DNA of 6,786 nt from an uncultured Oscillospiraceae bacterium (GCA_902461995.1 CABQAA010000116.1:1-6786); one strand, 5' to 3'. Positions 1 through 6,246 are shown, counted from the first letter of the stretch. The notes: generated from the sequence alone by a model not told the origin. Numbers and translations are program-made.

Positions 1-1440
1 GATTTTGCCCGCAGGCGGGATGAATGGATGGCGGAATTTACCGCGCTGTCGATCGAGGCTGTCAAGGCCGCCAATCCAGCCTGCACCTGTGAGCTGAACG
101 TCGGCGGGGCCCCCTGCAGCATGTGGGTCGGCGCGACGTCCGACCGGCTGGCGGAGCAGTGCGAATATGTGGGCGGCGACCTCTACGGCGGATATCTCGA
201 GGAATCCTTCATCTGCAAATACAGCCGCAACCTGTCGAGAACCCTGCCCTTTGTGTATCACACCTCCCGCTGCGATCCGGATTTATATGCGCACACGACC
301 ACCCGGACATGGGAGGAGTTTTTGCAGTACGGCATCATTTCTCTGGTTCACAATGGCGCATTCGCCGTCTGTGACGGTATTAATCCGGACGGTACCCTGT
401 GCGAATCCGCCTATAAGACGATTGCGAAGGCGTTTCGGGAGCTGGAACCTTATGCGCCGTATATCAATGGGAACTACGAGTCGGATGTGACCATCTGGGT
501 TCCCAGCGATTCGCGGTTTGACCGGACGCAGACGGGCATGGACATCAAAGACGCGCGGGTCTGGGGCTACGGCGAATATATGGACGCCAAGGTCAAACTG
601 GCGCACATTCTGCGGATGGATCATATTCCGTTCGATGTGCTGCCGAGCAAGAAGCTCGGGGAAATTCCGAACCGGGTGCTGGCGGTTTCAAGCGTGGCGC
701 AGATTCGGGACGACGAGATGCAGCAAATTGAACGGCATCTGCAGAACGGCGGCACCGTGTATCTGACCGGCCGACCGGGTCATCCCCGCCTGATGGAGCT
801 GCTGGAGGCGGAGTACCTGGGACAGACCGAGCACAACGTCACCTATATGGCCCCGACTGAGGCCGGGGTTCCTCTGTTCGGAGACTTCACGGCTGCGGAT
901 CCGCTCGCGGTTCCGGGGACACAGGCGAAAATGCGCTTTACCGGAGAGATCGAACCTCTGGCGACCCTGGTGCTGCCCTACACCATGACCGGAAAAAAGG
1001 AGTTTTCGTCGATCCATTCCAACCCGCCCGGCATCCACACGGATTTCGTGAGCATGGCACGCAAGCGGGTGGGCAAAGGCATGATTCTGTGGGTGGCCGC
1101 GCCCATTGAGCTCGCCCGTTCCTATATGAACCGTCAGGTGGTCGCGCGGCTGATGCGTTCCCTCTGCGGTGGGCTGAAGTACGAGGTGGCGGCTTCGCCG
1201 TTTGTGGAGGTCCTGACCTGGAAAAAAGACGGCAAACGCTATTTTTCGGCCGTCAACGAGCAGGAGAGCATGCCCTTCACTCCGGCCGGACGGGTGGAGA
1301 TCCGCACGCCCTATCCGGTGACATCGGCCCGTGTACTCGGCGGCGGAACGGTCGAAGTATCGAAGGACGGCAGCGGTTCCCGTCTCTGCATTCCGGAAAC
1401 CGGTATGTTCTGTATTTTGGAAACAGAAACGACGGAATAG
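1..1440 (+). CDS. Glycoside hydrolase-like protein, C-terminal part (5' partial; GHL6/GH42-like with trimerisation-type domain)
   Basis: The frame is open from base 1, so the first ATG at 28 is internal and the true start lies to the left; 479 residues are visible. Residues 1-160 look like the end of a TIM-barrel hydrolase of the GHL6/GH42/fucosidase-like type: TRTWEEFLQYGIISLVHNGA, then DGINPDGTL and a PYAPYINGNYESDV stretch. From about 161 an alpha/beta segment (DVTIWVPSDSRFD, LQNGGTVYLTG, GKGMILWVAAPIEL) resembles the glutamine-amidotransferase-like trimerisation domain of GH42 beta-galactosidases. The last 80 residues look like a beta-sandwich (VEVLTWKKDGKRYFSAVNEQ). There is no signal peptide in the visible part, and the catalytic acids are probably in the missing N-terminal region, so the substrate cannot be named. 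It probably acts in plant or host glycan breakdown. The family call is from remembered pattern and is moderate; that it is a real gene is very likely. It ends in TAG 23 bases before a strong terminator. Confidence 0.65.
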   Translation, partial: DFARRRDEWMAEFTALSIEAVKAANPACTCELNVGGAPCSMWVGATSDRLAEQCEYVGGDLYGGYLEESFICKYSRNLSRTLPFVYHTSRCDPDLYAHTTTRTWEEFLQYGIISLVHNGAFAVCDGINPDGTLCESAYKTIAKAFRELEPYAPYINGNYESDVTIWVPSDSRFDRTQTGMDIKDARVWGYGEYMDAKVKLAHILRMDHIPFDVLPSKKLGEIPNRVLAVSSVAQIRDDEMQQIERHLQNGGTVYLTGRPGHPRLMELLEAEYLGQTEHNVTYMAPTEAGVPLFGDFTAADPLAVPGTQAKMRFTGEIEPLATLVLPYTMTGKKEFSSIHSNPPGIHTDFVSMARKRVGKGMILWVAAPIELARSYMNRQVVARLMRSLCGGLKYEVAASPFVEVLTWKKDGKRYFSAVNEQESMPFTPAGRVEIRTPYPVTSARVLGGGTVEVSKDGSGSRLCIPETGMFCILETETTE

Positions 1441-1462
1441 CGTTGGATCATTGACACATGGC

Positions 1463-1493
1463 CACCCCCGGCGCCGCCGGGGGTGATTTTTTT
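1463..1493 (+). terminator. Rho-independent terminator after the glycoside hydrolase gene
   Basis: A perfect 10-bp stem (CACCCCCGGC at 1463-1472 with GCCGGGGGTG at 1476-1485) has a 3-base loop and is followed by A and seven Ts at 1487-1493. It starts 23 bases after the stop codon. There is no A-tract on the left side, so it works for the plus strand only. Confidence 0.93.
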
Positions 1494-1495
1494 AG

Positions 1496-1525
1496 GTGGC
1501 AAATTTCCTATAACAGCGGGATAAT
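1496..1525 (+). promoter_or_regulatory. Candidate promoter of the MutS-like gene
   Basis: A possible -35 GTGGCA (1496-1501) and -10 GATAAT (1520-1525) are separated by 18 bases, just after the upstream terminator and about 38 bases before the ATG at 1564. The -10 matches consensus in 5 of 6 positions and the -35 in 4 of 6. An overlapping TATAAC at 1509-1514 is an alternative -10. Confidence 0.35.
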
Positions 1526-1563
1526 AACAGTCATGCCGGAAGACCCGCTCGAAGGTGTCCGTT

Positions 1564-2037
1564 ATGTGGAAAAATAAACGCATCAAGCGAATTTTGGCCA
1601 GATACGGCCGTGTTCCCGAGGAGCACTACGAATACGGGGACTTGCGCGGCATTCGTGCCTATCACGATGACCGGCGCGCAAAGAATCCGTGGGTTTGGGC
1701 GTTGGACGACATCATCTGGTCGGACTTGTCTATGGACGCGGTTTTTGAGCGCCTGTGCAACGCGTGCAGTACGTCGGGCGAGCAGGGACTCTACGATCAG
1801 CTCCGCTGTCCGGCGTTGGATGAGGCGGAATACAACCGGCGCCTATCCTTAATCCGCCTGATGGAACAAGAAGCGGATCTGCGCCTGAAGCTGCAGGTTC
1901 TTCTGTCAAAACTCGGCAAGAGCCGAGCCGCACAGACGTCGGAGGCTTACGCCCCTTCCGCCTATGGGAGGGGGGACTTGTCATCGCACTGCTGCTTCTC
2001 GCGGGATTGCTTGTCAGTGGGTGCGCCCTGTTCATGA
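1564..2037 (+). pseudogene. MutS-like fragment A: N-terminal part (frame 1)
   Basis: This frame carries the conserved N-terminal stretch of the MutS-related family: IKRILARYGRVPEEHYEYG, then LDDIIWSDLSMDAVFERL, SGEQGLYDQLRCP and LKLQVLLSKLGKSR. The good match ends near 1920. Residues after that (to TGA 2035-2037) read as low-quality, Cys-rich sequence, as expected past a frameshift, while frame 3 opens into hydrophobic sequence. Confidence 0.8.
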
Positions 2038-2189
2038 CAAAGGCCGTACTGCCGCTGTTTGTGTTGCTGGCCTTTACGTATTATATCGCGATGCTTCGCC
2101 GGCTGCAGAATCATCTTCCTGCCGCCAATTATGCCGTGGCCCTGGTTGCCGTCTACCACAAGATCGTCCGCCGGACAGCGCGGCCCTGA
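1974..2189 (+). pseudogene. MutS-like fragment B: two membrane segments (frame 3)
   Basis: Frame 3 encodes GLVIALLLLAGLLVSGCALF (about 1974-2033), then KAVLPLFVLLAFTYYIAML (2040-2096), giving two predicted membrane helices as a hairpin, followed by an amphipathic stretch ending KIVRR. The frame stops at TGA 2187-2189. Its position between fragments A and C matches the paired membrane segments in related clostridial proteins. No separate start with a good ribosome site was seen, so I treat it as part of the broken gene and not as a small membrane protein. Confidence 0.65.
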
Positions 2190-3136
2190 CTAAATGGCTT
2201 CGGCCATACGAGGCCGCGGACCGGAGAGCACGCGGCTTGTCCCGTTCCGGCGGGATATCCATTGTACTGAATAACGATGTCGCGCAGATGTTCAACAGCT
2301 TTTTTCTGACCGATCTGATCTTGTATGAAAGACTCAAGGTGCGGTTGAGCCGTCTGGGGGATGAAGTGTCCGCCCTGCATGACTGTGTCGGCAGGATCGA
2401 TGCGGCGATTGCGGTGGCGTCCTATCAAAAAAGCGCGGACAGGGTGTGCGAACCGGATCTCCGGTTTGGAAAGGATGAGGTGCCCAGTCTGTCCGTGACG
2501 GATGCCGTTCACCCGCTGCTGCGCCGCCCGGTCGCCAATTCGGCCGATATCGAAGGGGCAGTCCTGCTGACCGGATCCAACGCCTCCGGAAAATCCACCT
2601 GGCTTAAAACGGTGGCCCTTTCTGCCATCCTGGCGCAGAGTATCGCCACCGCACCGTGTACGTCCTACCGCGCGGCCGCGTTCCGTGTGTATACCTCCAT
2701 AGCGCTCAGCGACGATATCCTGGCGGGGGAAAGCTATTTCATCACCGAGCTTAAAGCCTTCAAACGGATTCTGACGGCGGTGAAGCATGAGGAGCGTGTG
2801 CTGTGCGCGATCGACGAGGTCCTGCGGGGGACCAACACCGTCGAGCGGATTGTGGCCTCCAGTACCCTGCTCGATTATCTTGCCGGCCGCGGCACTATCT
2901 GTCTGACCGCTACCCATGATCTAGAGCTGTGCAGCCTATTGTCGGAGGCCTACACGATGGCGCATTTAGGGGAGGATATCGTAGAGGGCCGGATCGTGTT
3001 CGCTTACAGGCTGCGTCCGGGCGTCGCCTGTACACGCAATGCCATCCGTCTGCTGTCGCTGATGGGTTTTGGCGGCGATCTGACCGACCAAACAGAGGAA
3101 CGGGCCAAGAGCTATTTGTCATCCGGGCACTGGTGA
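2174..3136 (+). pseudogene. MutS-like fragment C: MutS domain V ATPase (frame 2)
   Basis: The frame is open from before 2000, but the family-like sequence begins near 2174 (DSAALTKWLRPYEAA). The ATPase motifs are all present: Walker A GSNASGKST (2573-2599; MutS1 has GPNMGGKST), the DDILAGESYFITELK segment, Walker B CAIDEVLRGTNT with Asp-Glu at 2813-2818, the His switch TATHDLEL (His at 2915-2917) and the C-terminal RLRPGVACTRNAIRLLSLMG. If translated alone it would be a soluble ATPase half without the N-terminal core. An automatic gene caller would probably report this piece as a MutS domain V protein starting at ATG 1964. Confidence 0.85.
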
Positions 3137-3150
3137 GACATGACATGAAA

Positions 3151-3190
3151 CAACAGAGCGGAACCGTTTAGGAACGGTTCCGCTCTGTTG
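3151..3190. terminator. Perfect 18-bp hairpin between convergent genes (probable bidirectional terminator)
   Basis: CAACAGAGCGGAACCGTT at 3151-3168 pairs perfectly with 3173-3190 around a TAGG loop. It lies 14 bases after the MutS-like stop and 14 bases before the DUF305 stop on the other strand. Neither side has a clean T-run (TTGTATATA on the plus side, TTGTTTCATG on the minus side), so its efficiency is uncertain. Its inner core is shared with the hairpin at 5500-5542. Confidence 0.7.
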
Positions 3191-3204
3191 TATATACGGG
3201 GAAG

Positions 3205-3777
3205 TCAGCGGCGGGTTTCACACCGGAGCAGGCGCTGCATTTCACAGATGCCTCGTTTCTGCGATGTGATGATAGCGTTGAGCAGCGGCACCAATTCGGG
3301 ACAGAGAGGATGGCGGAGCGCGTTTTCCGCCATGTGGACCGCCCCCCGGTGATGGGGGATCATTTGCCGCATAAAATTCGCGTCGATGTTGTTGCCGACA
3401 CAGGCACAGGTCATGTCGTGAAACATGGTTTTCAGAATGGTCTCATTACACATTTGAAAGGAGGCCAGTTCCTGCGGGGCGTTGAGACAGGACTGGCAGG
3501 CGGGAAAAACCGCCGTCATGTTGTCGATGCTCTCTTTCTGAGACGAGATAATGTTCAGTGCGATGTTTTGCAGTGGGATGTTGGATGTGTACCGCAGCAA
3601 ATTCTCGGACATGTCGATCGCAGCCCGATGATGGGGAATCATCTGCTCGATAAAACTGCCCGAAAGACTATCCGACAGCTCCACCTCCAACATTTGCTCG
3701 ATCATCGTGTTGAGAATGTCTTGATATTGGTCGATGTATGTCTGGGTGTTCAGACTAAGTGCACATGAATTGGACAT
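3205..3777 (-). CDS. DUF305 family protein, cytoplasmic, cysteine-rich
   Basis: A protein of 190 residues with the two-repeat DUF305 layout: FIEQMIPHHRAAIDMSENLL (His pair 49-50, Met 56) and FMRQMIPHHRGAVHMAENAL (His pair 142-143, Met 149). Each repeat is followed by an IISSQKESI or IITSQKRGI helix. DUF305 is a ferritin-like helical family thought to bind metal through these His and Met residues; its biochemical role is unsettled. Many members are exported, but this one has no signal peptide. It has extra Cys residues, including CQSC (94-97) and CAC (124-126), as in clostridial relatives I recall. The start is ATG 3777, preceded by a very strong ribosome site (GGGAGGTGAT, about 6 bases away). 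It lies 122 bases downstream of the YdhG-like gene on the same strand, but a separate promoter and operator-like site lie between them. Confidence 0.9.
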   Translation of the reverse strand: MSNSCALSLNTQTYIDQYQDILNTMIEQMLEVELSDSLSGSFIEQMIPHHRAAIDMSENLLRYTSNIPLQNIALNIISSQKESIDNMTAVFPACQSCLNAPQELASFQMCNETILKTMFHDMTCACVGNNIDANFMRQMIPHHRGAVHMAENALRHPLCPELVPLLNAIITSQKRGICEMQRLLRCETRR

Positions 3778-3799
3778 ATAGAATCACCTCCCTTTCCAT

Positions 3800-3827
3800 G
3801 GTATGACAAAACGGCGGCTTTTGTCAC
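3800..3827 (-). promoter_or_regulatory. Promoter and palindromic operator-like site upstream of the DUF305 gene
   Basis: On the minus strand a -35 GTGACA (3822-3827) and a weak but TG-extended -10 TGT-CATACC (-10 at 3800-3805) are 16 bases apart. A perfect 8-bp dyad, TGACAAAA at 3804-3811 with TTTTGTCA at 3819-3826 around 7 bases, overlaps the -35 and fills the spacer. A repressor bound there would block RNA polymerase. The dyad could also be a weak hairpin; no T-run follows it. Confidence 0.45.
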
Positions 3828-3899
3828 CGTCCTGCCGCGGAGGAAGAAAAGGCGGGCAGGTAATTGTTGCGGGACCCCTTTGGTCTTTCGGCCGGCTCT

Positions 3900-4277
3900 T
3901 TATGGATCTTTGCGCCAAAAAGTGTTGCAGTCCGCCTTTTCCGCGATATTGAATGCGATGATTTCCCGGAGCAAACGGTAATCAACCGGCTGTTCCCATC
4001 GAATGCGGAACAGCTGCTTGCCGAGGTCGTATCCGTCATGCAGGATATCCGCAGAGAATCGCAGAATCCCCGCCCGTTCGGGAGCGATGGCCACATGCTT
4101 TTTGGATACGCTGAAACCGAGAATGAAGGTGCCATGATCGGTAAACATCGGCTGGTTCCAGGCGATTTTCGGCTGCAGCTGCGGGAAGGCTTCACCGACC
4201 CAGACCAATATCTCCCTGGTGCGTGCCCGATGATCCGGGGTCTCGATTTTTTCTAGATAGTCTTGAAATATATCCAT
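3900..4277 (-). CDS. DUF1801 / YdhG-like putative iron chaperone (frataxin-like fold)
   Basis: A protein of 125 residues matching the YdhG type of DUF1801 along its whole length: TREILVWVGEAFPQLQPKIA (20-39), the highly conserved WNQPMFTDHGTFILGFSVSK (40-59), HVAIAPERAGI, and the C-terminal FNIAEKADCNTFWRK. In Bacillus subtilis the relative YdhG (Fra) has been described as a frataxin-like protein that supplies iron for Fe-S cluster and haem assembly. Function here is inferred by family. The start is ATG 4277, with AGGAG eight bases upstream; an in-frame GTG at 4286 overlaps that site and is unlikely. No clear terminator lies in the 122 bases before the DUF305 gene, so read-through is possible. 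Confidence 0.88.
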   Translation of the reverse strand: MDIFQDYLEKIETPDHRARTREILVWVGEAFPQLQPKIAWNQPMFTDHGTFILGFSVSKKHVAIAPERAGILRFSADILHDGYDLGKQLFRIRWEQPVDYRLLREIIAFNIAEKADCNTFWRKDP

Positions 4278-4321
4278 TTGTTCCACTCCTGTCCGAGGAT
4301 TGTCCTATTTAGTATGCGAAA

Positions 4322-4352
4322 AATATATCGTTCTACCCGGATCCGATGTGAA
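4322..4352 (-). promoter_or_regulatory. Weak candidate promoter of the DUF1801 gene
   Basis: On the minus strand TTCACA (4347-4352) and TATATT (4322-4327) are 19 bases apart, longer than the usual spacing. The AT-rich patch upstream of the gene is the best candidate in this divergent region, but the match is only fair. Confidence 0.3.
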
Positions 4353-4358
4353 AAATGG

Positions 4359-4387
4359 GTGACACCGCGTTTTGTACGTGCTATACT
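4359..4387 (+). promoter_or_regulatory. Sigma-A promoter of the HD-domain gene
   Basis: The -35 is GTGACA (4359-4364) and the -10 is TATACT (4382-4387), 17 bases apart, with a TGC extension directly before the -10. Each box matches consensus in 5 of 6 positions. Transcription would start near 4394, giving a leader of about 30 bases. Confidence 0.75.
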
Positions 4388-4410
4388 CGTGTTGGACAAA
4401 CCGACGGGAT

Positions 4411-4426
4411 GGAGGACTTCATGTGA
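4411..4426 (+). promoter_or_regulatory. Ribosome site and overlapping AUGUGA at the HD gene start
   Basis: GGAGG at 4411-4415 is followed by ATGTGA at 4421-4426. The GTG at 4423 opens the long HD frame, seven bases after GGAGG. The ATG at 4421 is also well placed but meets TGA at once, forming a start-stop pair that overlaps the real start. The longer in-frame option at ATG 4372 overlaps the promoter and has no ribosome site. Confidence 0.6.
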
Positions 4427-5487
4427 ACAGAGTGGAAGCCGTGCAGCGCATGGCCGACGGGATCATTTCAAAAATGGAATCCGCTGAGGAGCGCAAACAG
4501 GCGGATCTGCATGCATACGGCGCCGCTGCATGCTGTGCCATGCTGGCTGCCAGGCGTGGCGTCAACACCGAGATCGCCTATATCAGCGGCCTGCTGCATG
4601 ACCTGTACGCCTTTCAAACCGGCAGCTATATGTGTCACGCCCCAAGTGGGGCGGATTTGGCCGGCGAACTCCTGCGGGGCCTGAACTTTACCGATGAGGA
4701 AAAAATTATCATACAGTCCGCCGTTTTCCATCACGCCTATAAAGACATCGTACACGATGTCTACGATGAAATCCTGAAAGATGCGGACGTGCTGCAGCCG
4801 TTTTTCAGCGACAGCGGAACAAGAGTATCGAGCCTGACGCGGGGACGGCTGGAGAAAACGCTTTTGAGTCTGAGTATTCCGATAAATCCCGATGTTGTGG
4901 TGGTTCCTTCGGAAGCGGCACCTTCGGAAAGCACGTTCAGACGGGAAAAATTGGCGGAAGAGGCCCGGATTCTGGCCGATCGGTGTGTACGGGGGGAAAC
5001 GACGGATCCGGAGTTTATGGAGCTTGTCCGTTATTTTCCGGAGAACAGCATACATGAGGATCTGTCTTTGGGTTGGAGTGCGGCATTTGTGTACCACTGC
5101 GCGCTCCGGGCGGGTTTGGAGTTCCCGGTCCGTTTCCGTCCGATTTCCCGTTTTCGGTTTTCCCGGGCGGAAGCCTGGCTGGAGTGGGGAAGAGACACCG
5201 GCTTCTGCTTTTCGGAAAAAGACGGGGAAGTGCCTCTGCGGGGAGATGTTGTGATAGGCGGCGCCCCGTCAGGTTCGGACCGCACCGTCTCGATGGGTGT
5301 CGTTCTCAGGGTGGATCCCGAGCGTCTGACGGTGGCGGAAGGCGACAGGGACCGGCAGAATCTATCCGGCATAACCGTATGGAACCGCAGCCCGGATGTT
5401 TGTTATCTGAGAATTCCGGATGGCTGTCTGTATGACGGCTGGACATACGATTACAAAACTCAGCAGGTTCGGATGCAGACATTTTAA
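4423..5487 (+). CDS. HD-domain protein fused to a degenerate CHAP-like C-terminal domain
   Basis: A protein of 354 residues starting at GTG 4423. Residues 28-130 form an HD phosphohydrolase domain with the expected metal ligands: His30, His59-Asp60 in LLHDLY, His103/His104 in FHHAYKD and Asp122 in LKDADVL. Such domains hydrolyse phosphoesters or nucleotides; the substrate here is unknown. Residues 205-350 resemble a CHAP/NlpC-type amidase fold: GWSAAFVYHCALRAG (217-231), an AWLEWGRDTG helix, the turn PLRGDVVIGG (271-280), VSMGVVLRVD (289-298), TVAEGD and ISGI-like NLSGI. The usual catalytic Cys of WCAxFV is Ser219, and the usual His of HxGIV aligns with Ser290, so this half is probably not an active amidase and may bind a ligand. 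There is no signal peptide, so it is probably cytoplasmic. It has its own promoter and ends before a bidirectional terminator. The HD call is firm; the CHAP-like call is by pattern and less certain. Confidence 0.8.
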   Translation: MNRVEAVQRMADGIISKMESAEERKQADLHAYGAAACCAMLAARRGVNTEIAYISGLLHDLYAFQTGSYMCHAPSGADLAGELLRGLNFTDEEKIIIQSAVFHHAYKDIVHDVYDEILKDADVLQPFFSDSGTRVSSLTRGRLEKTLLSLSIPINPDVVVVPSEAAPSESTFRREKLAEEARILADRCVRGETTDPEFMELVRYFPENSIHEDLSLGWSAAFVYHCALRAGLEFPVRFRPISRFRFSRAEAWLEWGRDTGFCFSEKDGEVPLRGDVVIGGAPSGSDRTVSMGVVLRVDPERLTVAEGDRDRQNLSGITVWNRSPDVCYLRIPDGCLYDGWTYDYKTQQVRMQTF

Positions 5488-5497
5488 TACGAAAAGG

Positions 5498-5543
5498 AAA
5501 AAAGCCCGGGAACCGTTTGAAACAAACGGTTCCCGGGCTTTTG
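5498..5543. terminator. Bidirectional Rho-independent terminator
   Basis: A perfect 19-bp stem (5500-5518 with 5524-5542) around a GAAAC loop. The plus-strand 3' side ends in four Ts and the minus-strand 3' side in six, so it can stop both the HD gene and the convergent DUF3795 gene. The inner arm GGAACCGTT/AACGGTTCC is the same as in the hairpin at 3151-3190. Confidence 0.92.
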
Positions 5544-5667
5544 CATGTGGATGAGACAAATCGTTTTTAGAAAATTCGATTGGGGAAATGAATAGATGGG
5601 CCGGATTCTGTGTATGAGCCAATCGCTTGGTTTCAGTAAACCCGATGGAAATCGACGCGGCGGGGTG
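5544..5667. other. Convergent gap with no recognised feature
   Basis: These 124 bases lie between the bidirectional terminator and the DUF3795 stop codon. I see no credible gene, promoter or RNA. A 7-bp inverted repeat (5577-5583 with 5619-5625) with a 35-base loop is too weak to call. Confidence 0.5.
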
Positions 5668-6213
5668 TCAGGGCTTTTTACGGAGTTTCAATAGGATCCG
5701 CCTCTCGTCGGCTGCGGACCGCAACCGCGCCGCCGCGAGGGCCGCTTTTTCCTTAAGCGGAGTGGATTCCGTGACATCGGCGGCCAGTTCCTCCATCACC
5801 ATTTTCAGGTCCTGCAGATCCAAAAGATAGACCGCGAGACAAAATAAGCTCTTTTTCCGTCCATCGTTGAAATGATGAAGCAGCTCATCGAGAATCCGCC
5901 TTTTTTCATCAAGTTCAGCCCGATAGGCATTCAAACCCATCTTCTGCGCCTTTTCCATGTCGACCTTCATCCGGCTGTGAGGAATAAAAGAATCGAAAGC
6001 GTCGATGTTTTCGAAATGGCGGCAGGGATACTCCGCGCACAAAAAGCAGTATTCGACAGAATCGTGCTGCAGGCTGCATCGGGCAATGGAACAGGCTTGG
6101 TTTCCCGCACCGCCTCCGCAGCCGGGACAGTACCCGCCTATATGCATCGGGCATAAAATGCAGTTCAGCCCGCAGAGCGAAAGCAGGGGATTTTGTCTGA
6201 TAAAATCCTTCAT
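5668..6213 (-). CDS. DUF3795 cysteine-rich protein
   Basis: A protein of 181 residues. The N-terminal half carries ten Cys in the DUF3795 pattern: CGLNCILC (14-21), CPGC (29-32), CSIARC (41-46), CFLC (56-59) and a final YPC (64). They suggest a zinc- or Fe-S-binding module. The rest is charged and helical, with a lone Cys125, followed by a basic, Ala-rich tail (KEKAALAAARLRS). Function is unknown; members are common in anaerobes. The start is ATG 6213 because GGAG stands six bases upstream; ATG 6225 in the same frame has its ribosome site too close. The frame stays open much further upstream, but that part crosses the promoter and overlaps the next gene, so it is not coding. It has its own strong promoter and ends toward the bidirectional terminator. 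Confidence 0.85.
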   Translation of the reverse strand: MKDFIRQNPLLSLCGLNCILCPMHIGGYCPGCGGGAGNQACSIARCSLQHDSVEYCFLCAEYPCRHFENIDAFDSFIPHSRMKVDMEKAQKMGLNAYRAELDEKRRILDELLHHFNDGRKKSLFCLAVYLLDLQDLKMVMEELAADVTESTPLKEKAALAAARLRSAADERRILLKLRKKP

Positions 6214-6246
6214 ATATGTCTCCATCTTCCTGTTCTGTATGGAGTC

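Larger units (their letters stand above)
1564..3136 (+). pseudogene. MutS-family (MutS-related) membrane ATPase, broken by two frameshifts
   Basis: Three collinear pieces of one protein lie in three frames: frame 1 to about 1920-1975, frame 3 to about 2150-2187, then frame 2 to TGA at 3134-3136. Joined, they give about 520 residues, close to the clostridial MutS-related proteins I recall (roughly 550-600). The order is an N-terminal core, two membrane segments, a helical lever/clamp-like stretch, and a MutS domain V ATPase. The start is ATG 1564, with GAAGG at 1551-1555 eight bases upstream; GTG 1555 overlaps that site and is unlikely. The family lacks the mismatch-recognition domain of MutS1, so a role in mismatch repair should not be assumed. 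Both shifts have the same sense (each equals loss of one base or gain of two). The flanking genes are intact, which favours a real decayed gene over poor sequence, but a sequencing or assembly error cannot be excluded. It has its own promoter candidate and ends 14 bases before a hairpin. Confidence 0.85.

Noticed and set aside
1966..1976. Programmed -1 frameshifting at the G-run in the MutS-like gene
   Set aside because: The codons here do not form a standard X-XXY-YYZ slippery site, no downstream stimulatory structure is evident, and a second shift of the same sense further on would also be needed. Mutation or sequence error is simpler.
2153..2917. A 254-codon open frame on the minus strand
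   Set aside because: It lies antisense to the MutS ATPase segment, whose motifs are clear. Its translation is rich in Gly, Arg and Gln with no recognisable domain, as expected of a GC-rich shadow frame.
3310..3768. A 152-codon plus-strand frame
   Set aside because: It is antisense to the DUF305 gene; the His-pair repeats and strong ribosome site support only the minus strand.
3831..3860. Inverted repeat CCTGCC / GGCAGG downstream of the DUF1801 gene
   Set aside because: Six bp only, mismatched inside, with no T-run on the minus strand; not enough to call a terminator.
4372..4422. Upstream ATG start for the HD protein
   Set aside because: It falls within the promoter spacer region, has no ribosome site, and the added residues are not domain-like. 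GTG 4423 has GGAGG at ideal spacing.
4468..5097. A 209-codon minus-strand frame
   Set aside because: It is antisense to the HD gene, with no ribosome site or recognisable motif.
5577..5625. Inverted repeat CGATTGG / CCAATCG
   Set aside because: Only 7 bp with a 35-base loop and no T-run; likely chance.
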